Shown here: one piece after another, positions 52,280-60,433 of the stretch
Layout of the letters: the number at the start of each line of letters is the position of its first letter
Position numbering within the stretch: position 1 is the first letter of the stretch
From: Alphaproteobacteria bacterium
Lineage (GTDB): Bacteria; Pseudomonadota; Alphaproteobacteria; Micavibrionales; Micavibrionaceae
Reading direction: 5' to 3'
Length of the DNA stretch: 64,000 nt
Assembly: GCA_020442385.1 (NCBI GenBank)
Contig: JAGRKE010000002.1
Location: forward strand, 372,001-436,000
Translations under genes and position numbers: made by a program
The notes under the pieces: model-generated
Told to the model about the DNA's origin: nothing
Seen by the model: the letters and a program-made list of their open reading frames with translations, nothing else
The model's database searches: none

Positions 52280-52754
52280 ACAAATAATCGGCCTTGTTGG
52301 TATGGCGCTTGATGTTTACGCAACACTTAACAAATCAGATAAGCGCCTCATACGTATTCACGCACTTGGTAGTTATATTTTCAGTCTGCATTATTTTTTA
52401 CTCGGCGCTTATCCTGGGGCGATTGCAGAAATTCTCAACGGTACGCGCACGAGCATATCATCCTTCACACAATCAAAACTCCTAGCGGTTATATTTATTG
52501 GTATATATATGACGCTCACAATTCTCATACCCGAAAACCTAATTGAAACAGCCCCCTTCATTGCCGCAATTCTGATAACTATCGGACTATATTTCTTTCG
52601 CGGCATAAATATGCGCCTATTTTATCTTATCGGCTTTGCATTATGGTTAGCTTACTCAATCATTGTGAACTCTATCGGTGGTATAATCGTTTTTGCTATT
52701 CTTCTATGCACAACGAGCCTTACTATTTGGAGACTGCATAAGGAAAAAAGATGA
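52260..52754 (+). CDS. YgjV-like inner membrane protein
   Basis: The 164-residue product has about five membrane helices. It matches the YgjV pattern near its N-terminus (GLVGMALDVYATLNKSDKRL, then HALGSYIFSLHYFLLGAYPG) and the stretch AEILNGTRTSISSF. Function of the family is unknown. The gene is visibly AT-richer than its neighbours. It overlaps kdsB and the following phosphatase gene by 4 nt each. Its first 20 nt are identical to the first 20 nt of that phosphatase gene, which suggests it was inserted exactly at the start codon. Confidence 0.8.
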   Translation: MTTLIIAQIIGLVGMALDVYATLNKSDKRLIRIHALGSYIFSLHYFLLGAYPGAIAEILNGTRTSISSFTQSKLLAVIFIGIYMTLTILIPENLIETAPFIAAILITIGLYFFRGINMRLFYLIGFALWLAYSIIVNSIGGIIVFAILLCTTSLTIWRLHKEKR

Positions 52755-52770
52755 CCACACTGATTATTGC
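52751..52770 (+). repeat. 20-nt direct repeat, copy 2 (start of phosphatase gene)
   Basis: Exact second copy of 52260-52279, 491 nt downstream, forming the first codons of the histidine phosphatase. In this copy the RHG motif follows directly (MTTLIIARHGN), so this is likely the original. Confidence 0.95.
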
Positions 52771-53368
52771 GCGGCATGGAAATACGTTTGGGCCGGATGA
52801 TACGCCGACGCGCGTCGGTGCGCGCACCGATTTGCCGCTGGTTGAAAGCGGTCAAGAGCAAGCCCGCAAAATCGGACAATATCTAAGCAAAAACAGACTG
52901 ATACCTGATGTTGTTTATACATCACATTTAAGTCGCACTATCGAAACAGCGCGTATCGCGATCAAAGAATCGGGCGTCAGCAACCCGACCTACCCGCTTG
53001 ATATCTTTAACGAAGTCGATTACGGGCCGGATGAAAACAAACCCGAAGATGAGGTCATCGCCCGTATCGGCGCACAGGCCATCAAGGATTGGGACGAAAA
53101 CGCGGTTGTGCCCGACGGATGGATTGTCCATCCTGAGGCAATTATTGAGAGCTGGCACAAATTCGCCGACCAAATCCGCGCCCATGACGATAATGAAACC
53201 ATTCTTGTTGTCACCTCGAACGGCATTGCCCGCTTCGCCCCGCACATCACGGGCGATTTCGAAAGCTTCGCCGCCAATCACACAATTAAACTCTCCACCG
53301 GCGCGCTGGCGATTTTTGAGTATAAAGACGGCGCATGGGTCGTGCGCGAATGGGGAATTAAGCCGTAA
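52751..53368 (+). CDS. Histidine phosphatase family protein with altered second His
   Basis: The 205-residue protein begins with the catalytic RHG motif (MTTLIIARHGNTFGPDD), has an SHLSRTIETARIA segment and the acidic region FNEVDYGPDENK. The second catalytic His, usually in a (V/A)(S/T/A)HG motif, is Asn here: LVVTSNGIARFAPH. Activity may be changed or the acid/base supplied elsewhere. Its substrate is unknown. It follows ygjV with a 4-nt overlap and ends 20 or more nt before a REP-like palindrome. Confidence 0.8.
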   Translation: MTTLIIARHGNTFGPDDTPTRVGARTDLPLVESGQEQARKIGQYLSKNRLIPDVVYTSHLSRTIETARIAIKESGVSNPTYPLDIFNEVDYGPDENKPEDEVIARIGAQAIKDWDENAVVPDGWIVHPEAIIESWHKFADQIRAHDDNETILVVTSNGIARFAPHITGDFESFAANHTIKLSTGALAIFEYKDGAWVVREWGIKP

Positions 53369-53375
53369 GAAAACC

Positions 53376-53458
53376 GTCATATCGACCGACCGACAGGGAG
53401 CGGAGATATCTTTGATGGTAATAACTTACTAAGATCCCTCGACTTCTCTCGGGATGAC
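53376..53458. repeat. REP-like imperfect palindrome
   Basis: The element runs from GTCATATCGA to TCGGGATGAC, whose ends match in 8 of 10 paired positions, with AGATATCTT and AAGATCCCTC near the centre. The right half (AGATCCCTCGACTTCTCTCG) resembles extragenic palindromes common in several proteobacterial genomes. Only one copy is seen here. It covers a candidate yejB start at 53454. Confidence 0.5.
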
Positions 53459-53474
53459 AATTAAATTTACGGTT

Positions 53475-54578
53475 ATGGCCTCCTATATCCTGAAACGATT
53501 ACTGCTAATGCTGCCGACCCTGCTCGGCATTTTGCTGATCAGCTTTGTCATCATCCAGTTCGTGCCCGGCGGCCCGGTTGAGCGCATGATTGCCGAGCTG
53601 CAAGGCCACAGCACAGAGGCCACGGCGCGCTTTGGCGGCTCCAGCGGCGGGGATGCCTCCGCCACCTCCTCCATCCAGAGCACAGGACAATCCAGCCAAT
53701 ATCGCGGCGCGCAGGGGCTCGACCCCGAATTCATCGACGAGCTAGAGCGCATGTACGGCTTTGACAAACCCGCACATGAACGCTTCTGGATCATGCTGAA
53801 AAATTATCTGCATTTCGATCTGGGGCAGAGCTATTACCGCGACATTGGCGTGCTCGATTTAATGCTGGAGAAAATGCCCGTCTCAATCTCGCTCGGCCTG
53901 TGGTCAACGCTGATTATCTATCTGATCTCCATCCCGCTGGGCATCAAAAAGGCGGTCAAAGACGGCGAGGCGTTTGATATTTGGTCCAGCGCAGCGATTT
54001 TCATCGGCTATGCGATCCCCTCTTTCATGTTTGCGATTTTGCTAATTGTTGTCTTTGCAGGCGGGCGGTATTTCGACTGGTTCCCGCTGCGCGGCCTGAC
54101 CTCGGACGGCTTTTCTGATATGACCCTGCTCCAGCAAATCGGTGATTACGCATGGCACATGGTTTTGCCCGTGGCCGCGATGGTGATTTCCGGCTTTGCC
54201 TCCCTCACCCTGCTGACCAAAAATTCGTTTCTAGATGAGATTGGCAAGCAATATGTTCTGACCGCACGATCAAAGGGGCTGGGCGAAAAGCAGGTTCTCT
54301 ACGGCCACATCTTCCGCAACGCGATGTTGATTGTGATTGCGGGCTTTCCGGCCGCCTTCATCCATATTTTCTTTACCGGGTCGCTGCTGATTGAGGTGAT
54401 ATTTTCGCTCGACGGGCTCGGCCTGCTGGGCTATGAAAGCGTGATTAACCGCGACTACCCGGTTGTGCTCGGCACGCTGTATATCTTTGCGCTCATCGGC
54501 CTGCTCAGCACGCTGATCCGCGATGTGGTATACGTACTCGTCGATCCGCGTATCGATTTCGAAGCGAGGGGCGCATGA
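53475..54578 (+). CDS. yejB: YejB-like ABC oligopeptide permease
   Basis: This is an inner-membrane permease of an oligopeptide/microcin C-type importer. The 367-residue protein begins [20 protein letters not shown], has a Gly/Ser-rich insert (about 55-80) in the periplasmic loop, and the permease EAA-type loop [20 protein letters not shown]. Six membrane helices are likely. The start at 53475 was taken because the earlier ATG at 53454 lies inside the REP-like element. It overlaps yejE by 4 nt. Confidence 0.9.
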   Translation: MASYILKRLLLMLPTLLGILLISFVIIQFVPGGPVERMIAELQGHSTEATARFGGSSGGDASATSSIQSTGQSSQYRGAQGLDPEFIDELERMYGFDKPAHERFWIMLKNYLHFDLGQSYYRDIGVLDLMLEKMPVSISLGLWSTLIIYLISIPLGIKKAVKDGEAFDIWSSAAIFIGYAIPSFMFAILLIVVFAGGRYFDWFPLRGLTSDGFSDMTLLQQIGDYAWHMVLPVAAMVISGFASLTLLTKNSFLDEIGKQYVLTARSKGLGEKQVLYGHIFRNAMLIVIAGFPAAFIHIFFTGSLLIEVIFSLDGLGLLGYESVINRDYPVVLGTLYIFALIGLLSTLIRDVVYVLVDPRIDFEARGA

Positions 54579-55600
54579 GCATCTCCCCCATCACCCAGCG
54601 CAGGATTGCACAGTTCAAAGCCAACAAGCGCGGCTTTTGGTCGCTGTGGATTTTCCTGGCCCTACTGGTGGTCTGCCTGTTCGCGGAATTCATCGCCAAT
54701 GATAAACCAATCTTGGTCAGCTATAAGGGCGATCTCTACGCCCCGACCTTCGTGAATTACCCGGAGACCACCTTCGGCGGGGATTTCGAGACCGAGGCCG
54801 AATACCGCGATCCGTATGTGCAGGATTTAATCAACGAAAGCGGCTGGATGGTCTGGCCGCCCATCCGTTTTTCCTACGACACGATCAATTATGATCTACC
54901 CGAGCCTGCGCCCTCTCGCCCCGCCGCCGACAATATTTTCGGCACGGACGATCAGGGGCGCGATGTCGCGGCGCGGGTGATTTACGGCTTTCGCATATCC
55001 GTCGTCTTCGGCCTTGTGCTCACGCTCATTAGCTCAATCATCGGCGTTACGGCCGGCGCGGTGCAGGGCTATTACGGCGGCAAGCTCGATCTGGTGATGC
55101 AGCGCGTGATCGAGGTTTGGTCCTCTATGCCCTCGCTCTACATTCTGATTATCTTTTCCTCCATCTTCATTCCCGGCTTTTGGACCTTGCTGGCGATCTT
55201 GCTGCTCTTCAGTTGGGTGAGCCTGGTTGATGTTGTGCGCGCGGAATTCCTGCGCACCCGCAATTTCGATTATGTGCGCGCCGCCCATGCGCTGGGCGTG
55301 CCCAACCGCACAATCATCTGGCGTCATGTTTTGCCCAATGCAATGGTCGCGACCCTGACCTTTATGCCCTTCATCTTGACAGGCTCGATCACGGCGCTCA
55401 CCTCGCTTGATTTTCTCGGGCTTGGCCTACCGCCCGGCTCCCCCTCCTTAGGCGAGCTTCTGGCGCAGGGCAAGAACAACCTACAAGCGCCGTGGCTGGG
55501 CATTGCCGCCTTCCTCTCCCTTGCCATTATGCTGACCCTGCTTACATTCATAGGCGAAGCGGTGCGCGATGCCTTTGATCCGCGAAAGACGAGCCTGTAA
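54575..55600 (+). CDS. yejE: YejE-like ABC oligopeptide permease
   Basis: This is the second permease of the importer. The 341-residue protein has the DppC-type start ([20 protein letters not shown]), a periplasmic region, [20 protein letters not shown], and the EAA loop [20 protein letters not shown]. It is coupled to yejB (ATGA). An ATPase gene (yejF) does not follow. The next gene is an unrelated small protein, so the ATPase must be encoded elsewhere. Confidence 0.92.
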   Translation: MSISPITQRRIAQFKANKRGFWSLWIFLALLVVCLFAEFIANDKPILVSYKGDLYAPTFVNYPETTFGGDFETEAEYRDPYVQDLINESGWMVWPPIRFSYDTINYDLPEPAPSRPAADNIFGTDDQGRDVAARVIYGFRISVVFGLVLTLISSIIGVTAGAVQGYYGGKLDLVMQRVIEVWSSMPSLYILIIFSSIFIPGFWTLLAILLLFSWVSLVDVVRAEFLRTRNFDYVRAAHALGVPNRTIIWRHVLPNAMVATLTFMPFILTGSITALTSLDFLGLGLPPGSPSLGELLAQGKNNLQAPWLGIAAFLSLAIMLTLLTFIGEAVRDAFDPRKTSL

Positions 55601-55633
55601 TCTTTTAATCTTGCCACACCACGGAGACACAAA

Positions 55634-55996
55634 ATGCTAAAAGAGAAATTAGAGACCCTGAGCAAACAACATCCCGCGTATTCAGAAGCGATCCTTGCCG
55701 TCATAGATGAATACAAAAAAAATCCGTCAAAGAGCATTATTAGCGGCCACGACTTTCGCAAAATAAAAGGCTTTGAAGACAAGCTGCATCAAATAGATGT
55801 TGCACATTCTATATTAGGGCAAGAGGCTTTGCTGAAGACCGTCTACAGAGTAATCGATGCCAAGGGCCTAAACCTAAGCCAAGATTTCAACTCTTATAAT
55901 GAATTACAAGATAAAATTTCTGATGAATTAAAAGAAAAAATTAATACGCTTGAAGTGTTTCCTGTCCCACATTACGTAAGAAACTTTGATATCTGA
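55634..55996 (+). CDS. Small AT-rich protein of unknown function
   Basis: The 120-residue product is helical and charged (MLKEKLETLSKQHPAYSEAI; LLKTVYRVIDAKGLNLSQDF), without a signal peptide or membrane segment. I recognise no family. GGAG lies 7 nt before the ATG. It stands 33 nt after yejE and 6 nt before the deacylase gene. It is AT-richer than both neighbours. Confidence 0.7.
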   Translation: MLKEKLETLSKQHPAYSEAILAVIDEYKKNPSKSIISGHDFRKIKGFEDKLHQIDVAHSILGQEALLKTVYRVIDAKGLNLSQDFNSYNELQDKISDELKEKINTLEVFPVPHYVRNFDI

Positions 55997-56002
55997 TAAA
56001 CC

Positions 56003-57205
56003 ATGAACATTAGAGATTCCATTCCCAAAATCGCTGAAGAAATGACCAAGCACCGCCGCGCGATGCACCAAAACCCGCAAACGGCGTATGAGGAAACCTT
56101 CGCCAGTGATCTGGTTTCAAAGCAGCTGAACAAATGGGGCGTCAAGCATGAGCGCGGAATTGCTGTCACAGGCATTGTCGCCACGATTAAAGGTGAAACC
56201 AACACCAGCGGGCGGGCGGTAGCCTTGCGTGCGGATATGGATGCGCTGGATATTTTTGAAGAAGACAACAAGCCGCATGTGTCCAAAATCCCCGGCAAGA
56301 TGCATGGTTGCGGTCATGACGGTCACACCGCGATGTTGCTTGGCGCGGCGAAATACTTAAGCAAAAACCGTAATTTTGACGGCACCGTTTACCTGATTTT
56401 CCAGCCCGCCGAAGAGGGACGCGGCGGCGCCATGCAAATGATCGAGGAAGGCTTGTTCCAGCTCTACCCCTGCGATGAAGTCTACGGCATGCATAACTGG
56501 CCGGGCCTGAAAATCGGCACATTCGCCACGCGTGCCGGGCCGATTATGGCCTCCAGCGACCGTTTTGAGCTTTTGGTCCTTGGCCGGGGCGGACACGCCG
56601 CCATGCCGCATTTAAGCGTTGATCCGATCAAGGCCGGCACGCAGATCGTGCAAGAGCTGCAAAGCTTGGTTAAGCCCTCAAAAACCCCTGCAAAAAGCGC
56701 CGTGCTGACGGTGACGAATTTCAAGGCCGGAACGGGCGCATTCAACGTCATCCCCGAAACTGCGCATATCAGCGGCACGCTGCGCACCTTTGATCCGAAG
56801 CTGCGCAAGACTATCAAAAAAGGCATGAAGGATCTGAGCACGAAAATCGCGAAAAGCCACGGCGCAAAAATCCAGCTTGAATTTGATCCCGGCGCGTATG
56901 ACCCCACCGTCAACACACCCAAAGAAACCGCGCTGTGTGTTGAGATCGGCAAAAGTATTTTCGGCGTAAAAAATGTCGATGATGATGTCGAACCCTGCAT
57001 GGGCGCGGAGGATTTCGGAGCAATGCTGCAAGAAAAACCGGGCTGCTATGTCATGATCGGGCAAGGCGAGAAAAGCAAAAGCAGCAACCATTCGCAAGGG
57101 CTACACACACCACAATATGACTTCAATGATGATATTATTCCCGCCGGAATCGAATATTGGGTGCGCCTTGTTGAGACCGCCCTGCCCGCCGCGCCTGAAA
57201 AATAA
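56003..57205 (+). CDS. M20-family amidohydrolase (aminoacylase/deacetylase type)
   Basis: This is a zinc-dependent enzyme that removes acyl groups from amino acids. The 400-residue protein has the metal site KMHGCGHDGHTAMLLGAAKY, the dimer-domain segment GRGGHAAMPHLSVDPIKAGT, FNVIPETAHISGTLRTFDP and the C-terminal EPCMGAEDFGAMLQEKPGCY. It is of the hippurate hydrolase/IAA-amino acid hydrolase class. It lies 225 nt before the arginine operon. An ArgE-like deacetylation of N-acetylornithine or N-acetylcitrulline is possible but not shown. Confidence 0.88.
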   Translation: MNIRDSIPKIAEEMTKHRRAMHQNPQTAYEETFASDLVSKQLNKWGVKHERGIAVTGIVATIKGETNTSGRAVALRADMDALDIFEEDNKPHVSKIPGKMHGCGHDGHTAMLLGAAKYLSKNRNFDGTVYLIFQPAEEGRGGAMQMIEEGLFQLYPCDEVYGMHNWPGLKIGTFATRAGPIMASSDRFELLVLGRGGHAAMPHLSVDPIKAGTQIVQELQSLVKPSKTPAKSAVLTVTNFKAGTGAFNVIPETAHISGTLRTFDPKLRKTIKKGMKDLSTKIAKSHGAKIQLEFDPGAYDPTVNTPKETALCVEIGKSIFGVKNVDDDVEPCMGAEDFGAMLQEKPGCYVMIGQGEKSKSSNHSQGLHTPQYDFNDDIIPAGIEYWVRLVETALPAAPEK

Positions 57206-57283
57206 AATTGACAGATTTTCAAAAATAGCGTTTACATAGCCCTATGTTGAAAAACGTCGCAAATACTCCGAACCCACGACGAC

Positions 57284-57317
57284 CACGTTAATCGCACCCG
57301 ATAAACGTGCCTTTTTC
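57284..57317 (+). terminator. Terminator-like hairpin before the arginine operon
   Basis: CACGTT (57284-57289) and AACGTG (57304-57309) pair around 14 nt and are followed by CCTTTTT. It stands 78 nt after the deacylase stop and 122 nt before the next ATG. TTGACA at 57208-57213 upstream could be a -35, so the hairpin might act as an attenuator. Confidence 0.45.
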
Positions 57318-57430
57318 TGCATTCTGAATTTTTAAGCAACATATTAGAAAATTTACGTTTTGACGGTGCTCTTCACTTGAAAGAGACCGCAATTCCTTGC
57401 ATGGTATTTAAACAGTAAAAGAATGGAACA

Positions 57431-58468
57431 ATGGCAAAAATACATATCGATAAAATCGGCTCAGTGACCAAAAACCTGGCCCTGAAACACACCGAAAACC
57501 TGACAAGCAAGCTCTCTTGCGAGATGGGCACGGTGCTGGCCGTTCAGGTTCTTGAAGATAAAACCATTTATAACGAGTTGGAACTCCCCTCCGGGCGTAT
57601 GTCAAAGCTCAAGAAGGGCGACATTCTCGCCGTCGCTTTGGGCCAGCGTATGGCGCTTAAGGGCTTTGTTGGAAAGCTTCCCACATCTCTAAAAGTCGAT
57701 GATGTTATCCATTTGCTCAATATGGGCGGCGTGGCCGGGGAATGCACCAGCGCCAACCGCGCTGAAGTCGGCGATCCTTTGCGCATCCGCGTACTTGGCG
57801 GGATTGCACGCGGCGGCAAGCTCCTCAACATCAAACAAGCAAGCCTGTTCAAGCCTGCCAAAACGCTCAAGAGCGATGTGCCCCTGATTGTCGTGACAGG
57901 CACCAGCATGGATAGCGGCAAGACCACCGTTGCGGTTGAGATTACAAAAACCCTGACGCGCATGGGCATGAAACTGGCCGGAACAAAACTAACCGGCGTG
58001 GGCGCTCTGCGCGATATCTACAAGATGCAGGATTACGGCGTTTGTGATTCTGTGTCCTTTGTCGATTGCGGCATTGCCTCCACCGCGAATATCGAGGCCG
58101 CGCAAATGATGGGCGTGGCCAAGGGCGCGCTCAACCACCTCTCCAAGGGCAAGCCCGATGCGATCATCATCGAATTTGGTGACGGGCTGATGGGGCGTTA
58201 CGGTGTGCGCTCAATTCTCGAAGACAAAGACCTGCAAAAGAACGTGATGCTGCATATCGGCTGTGCCAGCGACCCTGCGGGTGCGGTGAAGCTCGCCGAG
58301 ATTTGCAAGGATATCGGCCTGCCTCTGGATGTCGTCAGCGGCCCTGTAACTGATAACGAAGTTGGCCAACGCATTATCAAGGACCACACCAATGCAATGG
58401 TCTATAATGCCTTTAACCAGAACAATAATGAATGGCTCGATCTTGTGATCGCGAAATGGGCGGTGTGA
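57431..58468 (+). CDS. P-loop protein leading the arginine operon (DUF1611/DgcN-like plan)
   Basis: The 345-residue product has an N-terminal beta-rich domain (about 1-145) and a C-terminal P-loop domain with Walker A VTGTSMDSGKTTVA (about 156-168), KLTGVGALRDIYKMQDYGVC and DAIIIEFGDGLMGRYGV. This order recalls DUF1611 proteins, where a P-loop, a TG-Q-T-like loop and an EGQGS loop follow a Rossmann-like domain. The DUF1611 protein DgcN is reported to N-acetylate D-glutamate. It ends one base before argC, so it is the first gene of argC-argB-argD. No argA or argJ is in view. An acyl-transfer role for glutamate is a hypothesis. Confidence 0.7.
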   Translation: MAKIHIDKIGSVTKNLALKHTENLTSKLSCEMGTVLAVQVLEDKTIYNELELPSGRMSKLKKGDILAVALGQRMALKGFVGKLPTSLKVDDVIHLLNMGGVAGECTSANRAEVGDPLRIRVLGGIARGGKLLNIKQASLFKPAKTLKSDVPLIVVTGTSMDSGKTTVAVEITKTLTRMGMKLAGTKLTGVGALRDIYKMQDYGVCDSVSFVDCGIASTANIEAAQMMGVAKGALNHLSKGKPDAIIIEFGDGLMGRYGVRSILEDKDLQKNVMLHIGCASDPAGAVKLAEICKDIGLPLDVVSGPVTDNEVGQRIIKDHTNAMVYNAFNQNNNEWLDLVIAKWAV

Positions 58469-58469
58469 T

Positions 58470-59489
58470 ATGAGCCAAGGAAAAAACAAACAAGTGATCA
58501 AAGCCTCCATCATCGGCATCACAGGCTACACAGGATTAGAAACCCTGCGCCTGCTGCTTGCCCACCCGCATGTGGAAATTGTGCACCTAACCTCGCGCCA
58601 GCACGAAAATGCGCCGATTGGTGATGTGTTCCCGCATTTATCGCATCTGGATTTAACCGTCAGCAACCTTGATCACAAAACCGTTGCCAAGGACAGCGAC
58701 GTCGTCTTCCTCGGCCTGCCGCATAAAACCGCACAAGACATCGTGGCCGATTTACACGGCAGCGTAAAAATCATCGACCTGTCCGCCGATTACCGTTTGG
58801 ATGATGTTAAGACCTACGAGAGATATTACACCGGGCACAACCACCCTGATCTGTTGAGCGAGGTCGTCTACGGCGCGCCGGAAATTGTAGGCAATGACGC
58901 CGTTGCGGGCGCAAGCACTGTGGCCAATCCGGGCTGCTTTGCCCTGCTCGGCCAGCTCATGCTCTTCCCGTTTAAGGGCCTCATTGAAAGCGCCGATATT
59001 GTCGCCATCACAGGCTCTAGCGGATCAGGCAAAGAGGCCAGCGAAGGCACGCACCACCCGGTCAGAAACCACAATATGAAGAGCTATAATATCAACGCCC
59101 ACCGCCATATTCCCGAAATCACGCGCGGCGCGGGCATTGAAGAAAGCCAGCTCAATTTTGTGCCGACCTCCGGCCCGTTTGCGCGCGGCATTTTCGCCAA
59201 TGCGTTTATAAAATTGCAGGCTGATATCAACCCACTGGACCTGGCCGAACAAGCTTACGGCGAGCATGAATTTATCCGCCTCACCAACAGCGTTGCGCTG
59301 GCAAACATTGTCGGCTCGAACTATGTCGATCTCAGCTACGTTAAGGGCGAAAACAACATGATTATCGCGCAAGGCGCACTTGATAATCTGGTAAAGGGCG
59401 CATCCGGCGCCGCTGTTCAAAATATGAATCTGATGTTCGGGCTCGACCCGGCCACCGGGCTCGACACACTCGCGCCCGTTTATCCGTAA
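58470..59489 (+). CDS. argC: ArgC, N-acetyl-gamma-glutamyl-phosphate reductase
   Basis: ArgC reduces N-acetylglutamyl phosphate to the semialdehyde with NADPH. The 339-residue protein has the nucleotide motif IGITGYTGLETLRLLLAHP, catalytic Cys in STVANPGCFALLGQLML, and AHRHIPEITRGAG with the second-domain His. The loop after the Cys is TGSSGSGKEASEGTHHPVRN, which is closer to the GSSGSG...THHP.R form of some ArgC/LysY lineages than to the enterobacterial GVSGAGRKA form. It is flush with the preceding P-loop gene and 12 nt before argB. Confidence 0.93.
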   Translation: MSQGKNKQVIKASIIGITGYTGLETLRLLLAHPHVEIVHLTSRQHENAPIGDVFPHLSHLDLTVSNLDHKTVAKDSDVVFLGLPHKTAQDIVADLHGSVKIIDLSADYRLDDVKTYERYYTGHNHPDLLSEVVYGAPEIVGNDAVAGASTVANPGCFALLGQLMLFPFKGLIESADIVAITGSSGSGKEASEGTHHPVRNHNMKSYNINAHRHIPEITRGAGIEESQLNFVPTSGPFARGIFANAFIKLQADINPLDLAEQAYGEHEFIRLTNSVALANIVGSNYVDLSYVKGENNMIIAQGALDNLVKGASGAAVQNMNLMFGLDPATGLDTLAPVYP

Positions 59490-59501
59490 AGGACCATGCA
59501 A

Positions 59502-60422
59502 ATGAAAACGAAGAAAACAAAAAAGAAAATCCCGCAGTTTTTTATCAACGCCTTCTATGAAAGCAAATTCAAAGACAGCCTCTTCGTTGTCAAAGCCAGC
59601 GGTAAAGTCATCGAAGATGAAAAGGCCCGCGACAATCTGATATCCAATATCCGTGAGCTAACCCACCACGGGATTAAAGTTCTGCTGATTTACGGCGCGG
59701 GCAAAGCGATTGATGAGCTAGCTAGCGCGCGCGGCATTGAGGTCAAGAAACATAACGGGCGGCGCATCACCACCAAAGACGATCTTCAGGTTTTACTGGA
59801 TGTTGTCGGCGGCAACCTTTCCCCCAAAATTTATGAGAGCATGGCCAAGAACGAGCTTGAGGGCCTATCGCTCAACGCCATTCCTGCCGACTGGATGGAT
59901 ATTGCCCTGCGCCCGAAAAAGCCGGTGAATTTCGGCTTTGTTGGCGACATTCATGCCACCTTCAGCCGCCCGGTGAACCGCCTGTTCCGCACGGTCGACT
60001 TTATTGCCTGCCCCTGCATTGCGTGGGCGGCGAATGACAAAACATTGTGCAACATCAACGCCGATACAATCGCAACGGAAATCGCCATTGCCACCAAAGC
60101 GAACAAGCTGATTTTCCTCAGCGATGTGGACGGGGTTAAAATTAAAAACAAAACCGCCTTTATTCTAACAGCCGAAGAAATTCCCGGCCTGATTAAAAAC
60201 GGCACGATTACCGGCGGCATGCAGGTCAAAACAGAAAATTGCATCCGCGCGCTGGGGGCGGGCGTGAAACGTATTCACCTGATTAACGGCCTGCGGAGCG
60301 ATGCGCTGCGCAAAGAGATATTTGAATCGGTCGGGCCCGGCACAATGCTGATCACCGAGGATGAGCGCGAGCATTACATGAATGAAGTCGAGGCACAAAA
60401 AGTCCTCGAAGCACAAAGATAA
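59502..60422 (+). CDS. argB: ArgB-like acetylglutamate kinase (divergent)
   Basis: ArgB phosphorylates N-acetylglutamate. The 306-residue protein has the amino-acid kinase fold: HHGIKVLLIYGAGKAIDELA, where the usual GGG is GAG; NGRRITTKDD; LNAIPADWMDIALRPKKPVN; TLCNINADTIATEIAIATKA; LIFLSDVDGVKIKNKTAFIL; and GTITGGMQVKTENCIRALGA. The main catalytic positions seem present. The N-terminus has about 15 extra Lys-rich residues. AGGA lies 8 nt before ATG 59502. The in-frame ATG at 59496 is too close to it. It is part of argCBD. Confidence 0.88.
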   Translation: MKTKKTKKKIPQFFINAFYESKFKDSLFVVKASGKVIEDEKARDNLISNIRELTHHGIKVLLIYGAGKAIDELASARGIEVKKHNGRRITTKDDLQVLLDVVGGNLSPKIYESMAKNELEGLSLNAIPADWMDIALRPKKPVNFGFVGDIHATFSRPVNRLFRTVDFIACPCIAWAANDKTLCNINADTIATEIAIATKANKLIFLSDVDGVKIKNKTAFILTAEEIPGLIKNGTITGGMQVKTENCIRALGAGVKRIHLINGLRSDALRKEIFESVGPGTMLITEDEREHYMNEVEAQKVLEAQR

Positions 60423-60433
60423 AGGAGAAAAAT

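Noticed and set aside
53454-53474. ATG at 53454 as yejB start
   Set aside because: It lies inside the REP-like palindrome and adds seven atypical residues before the usual permease start.
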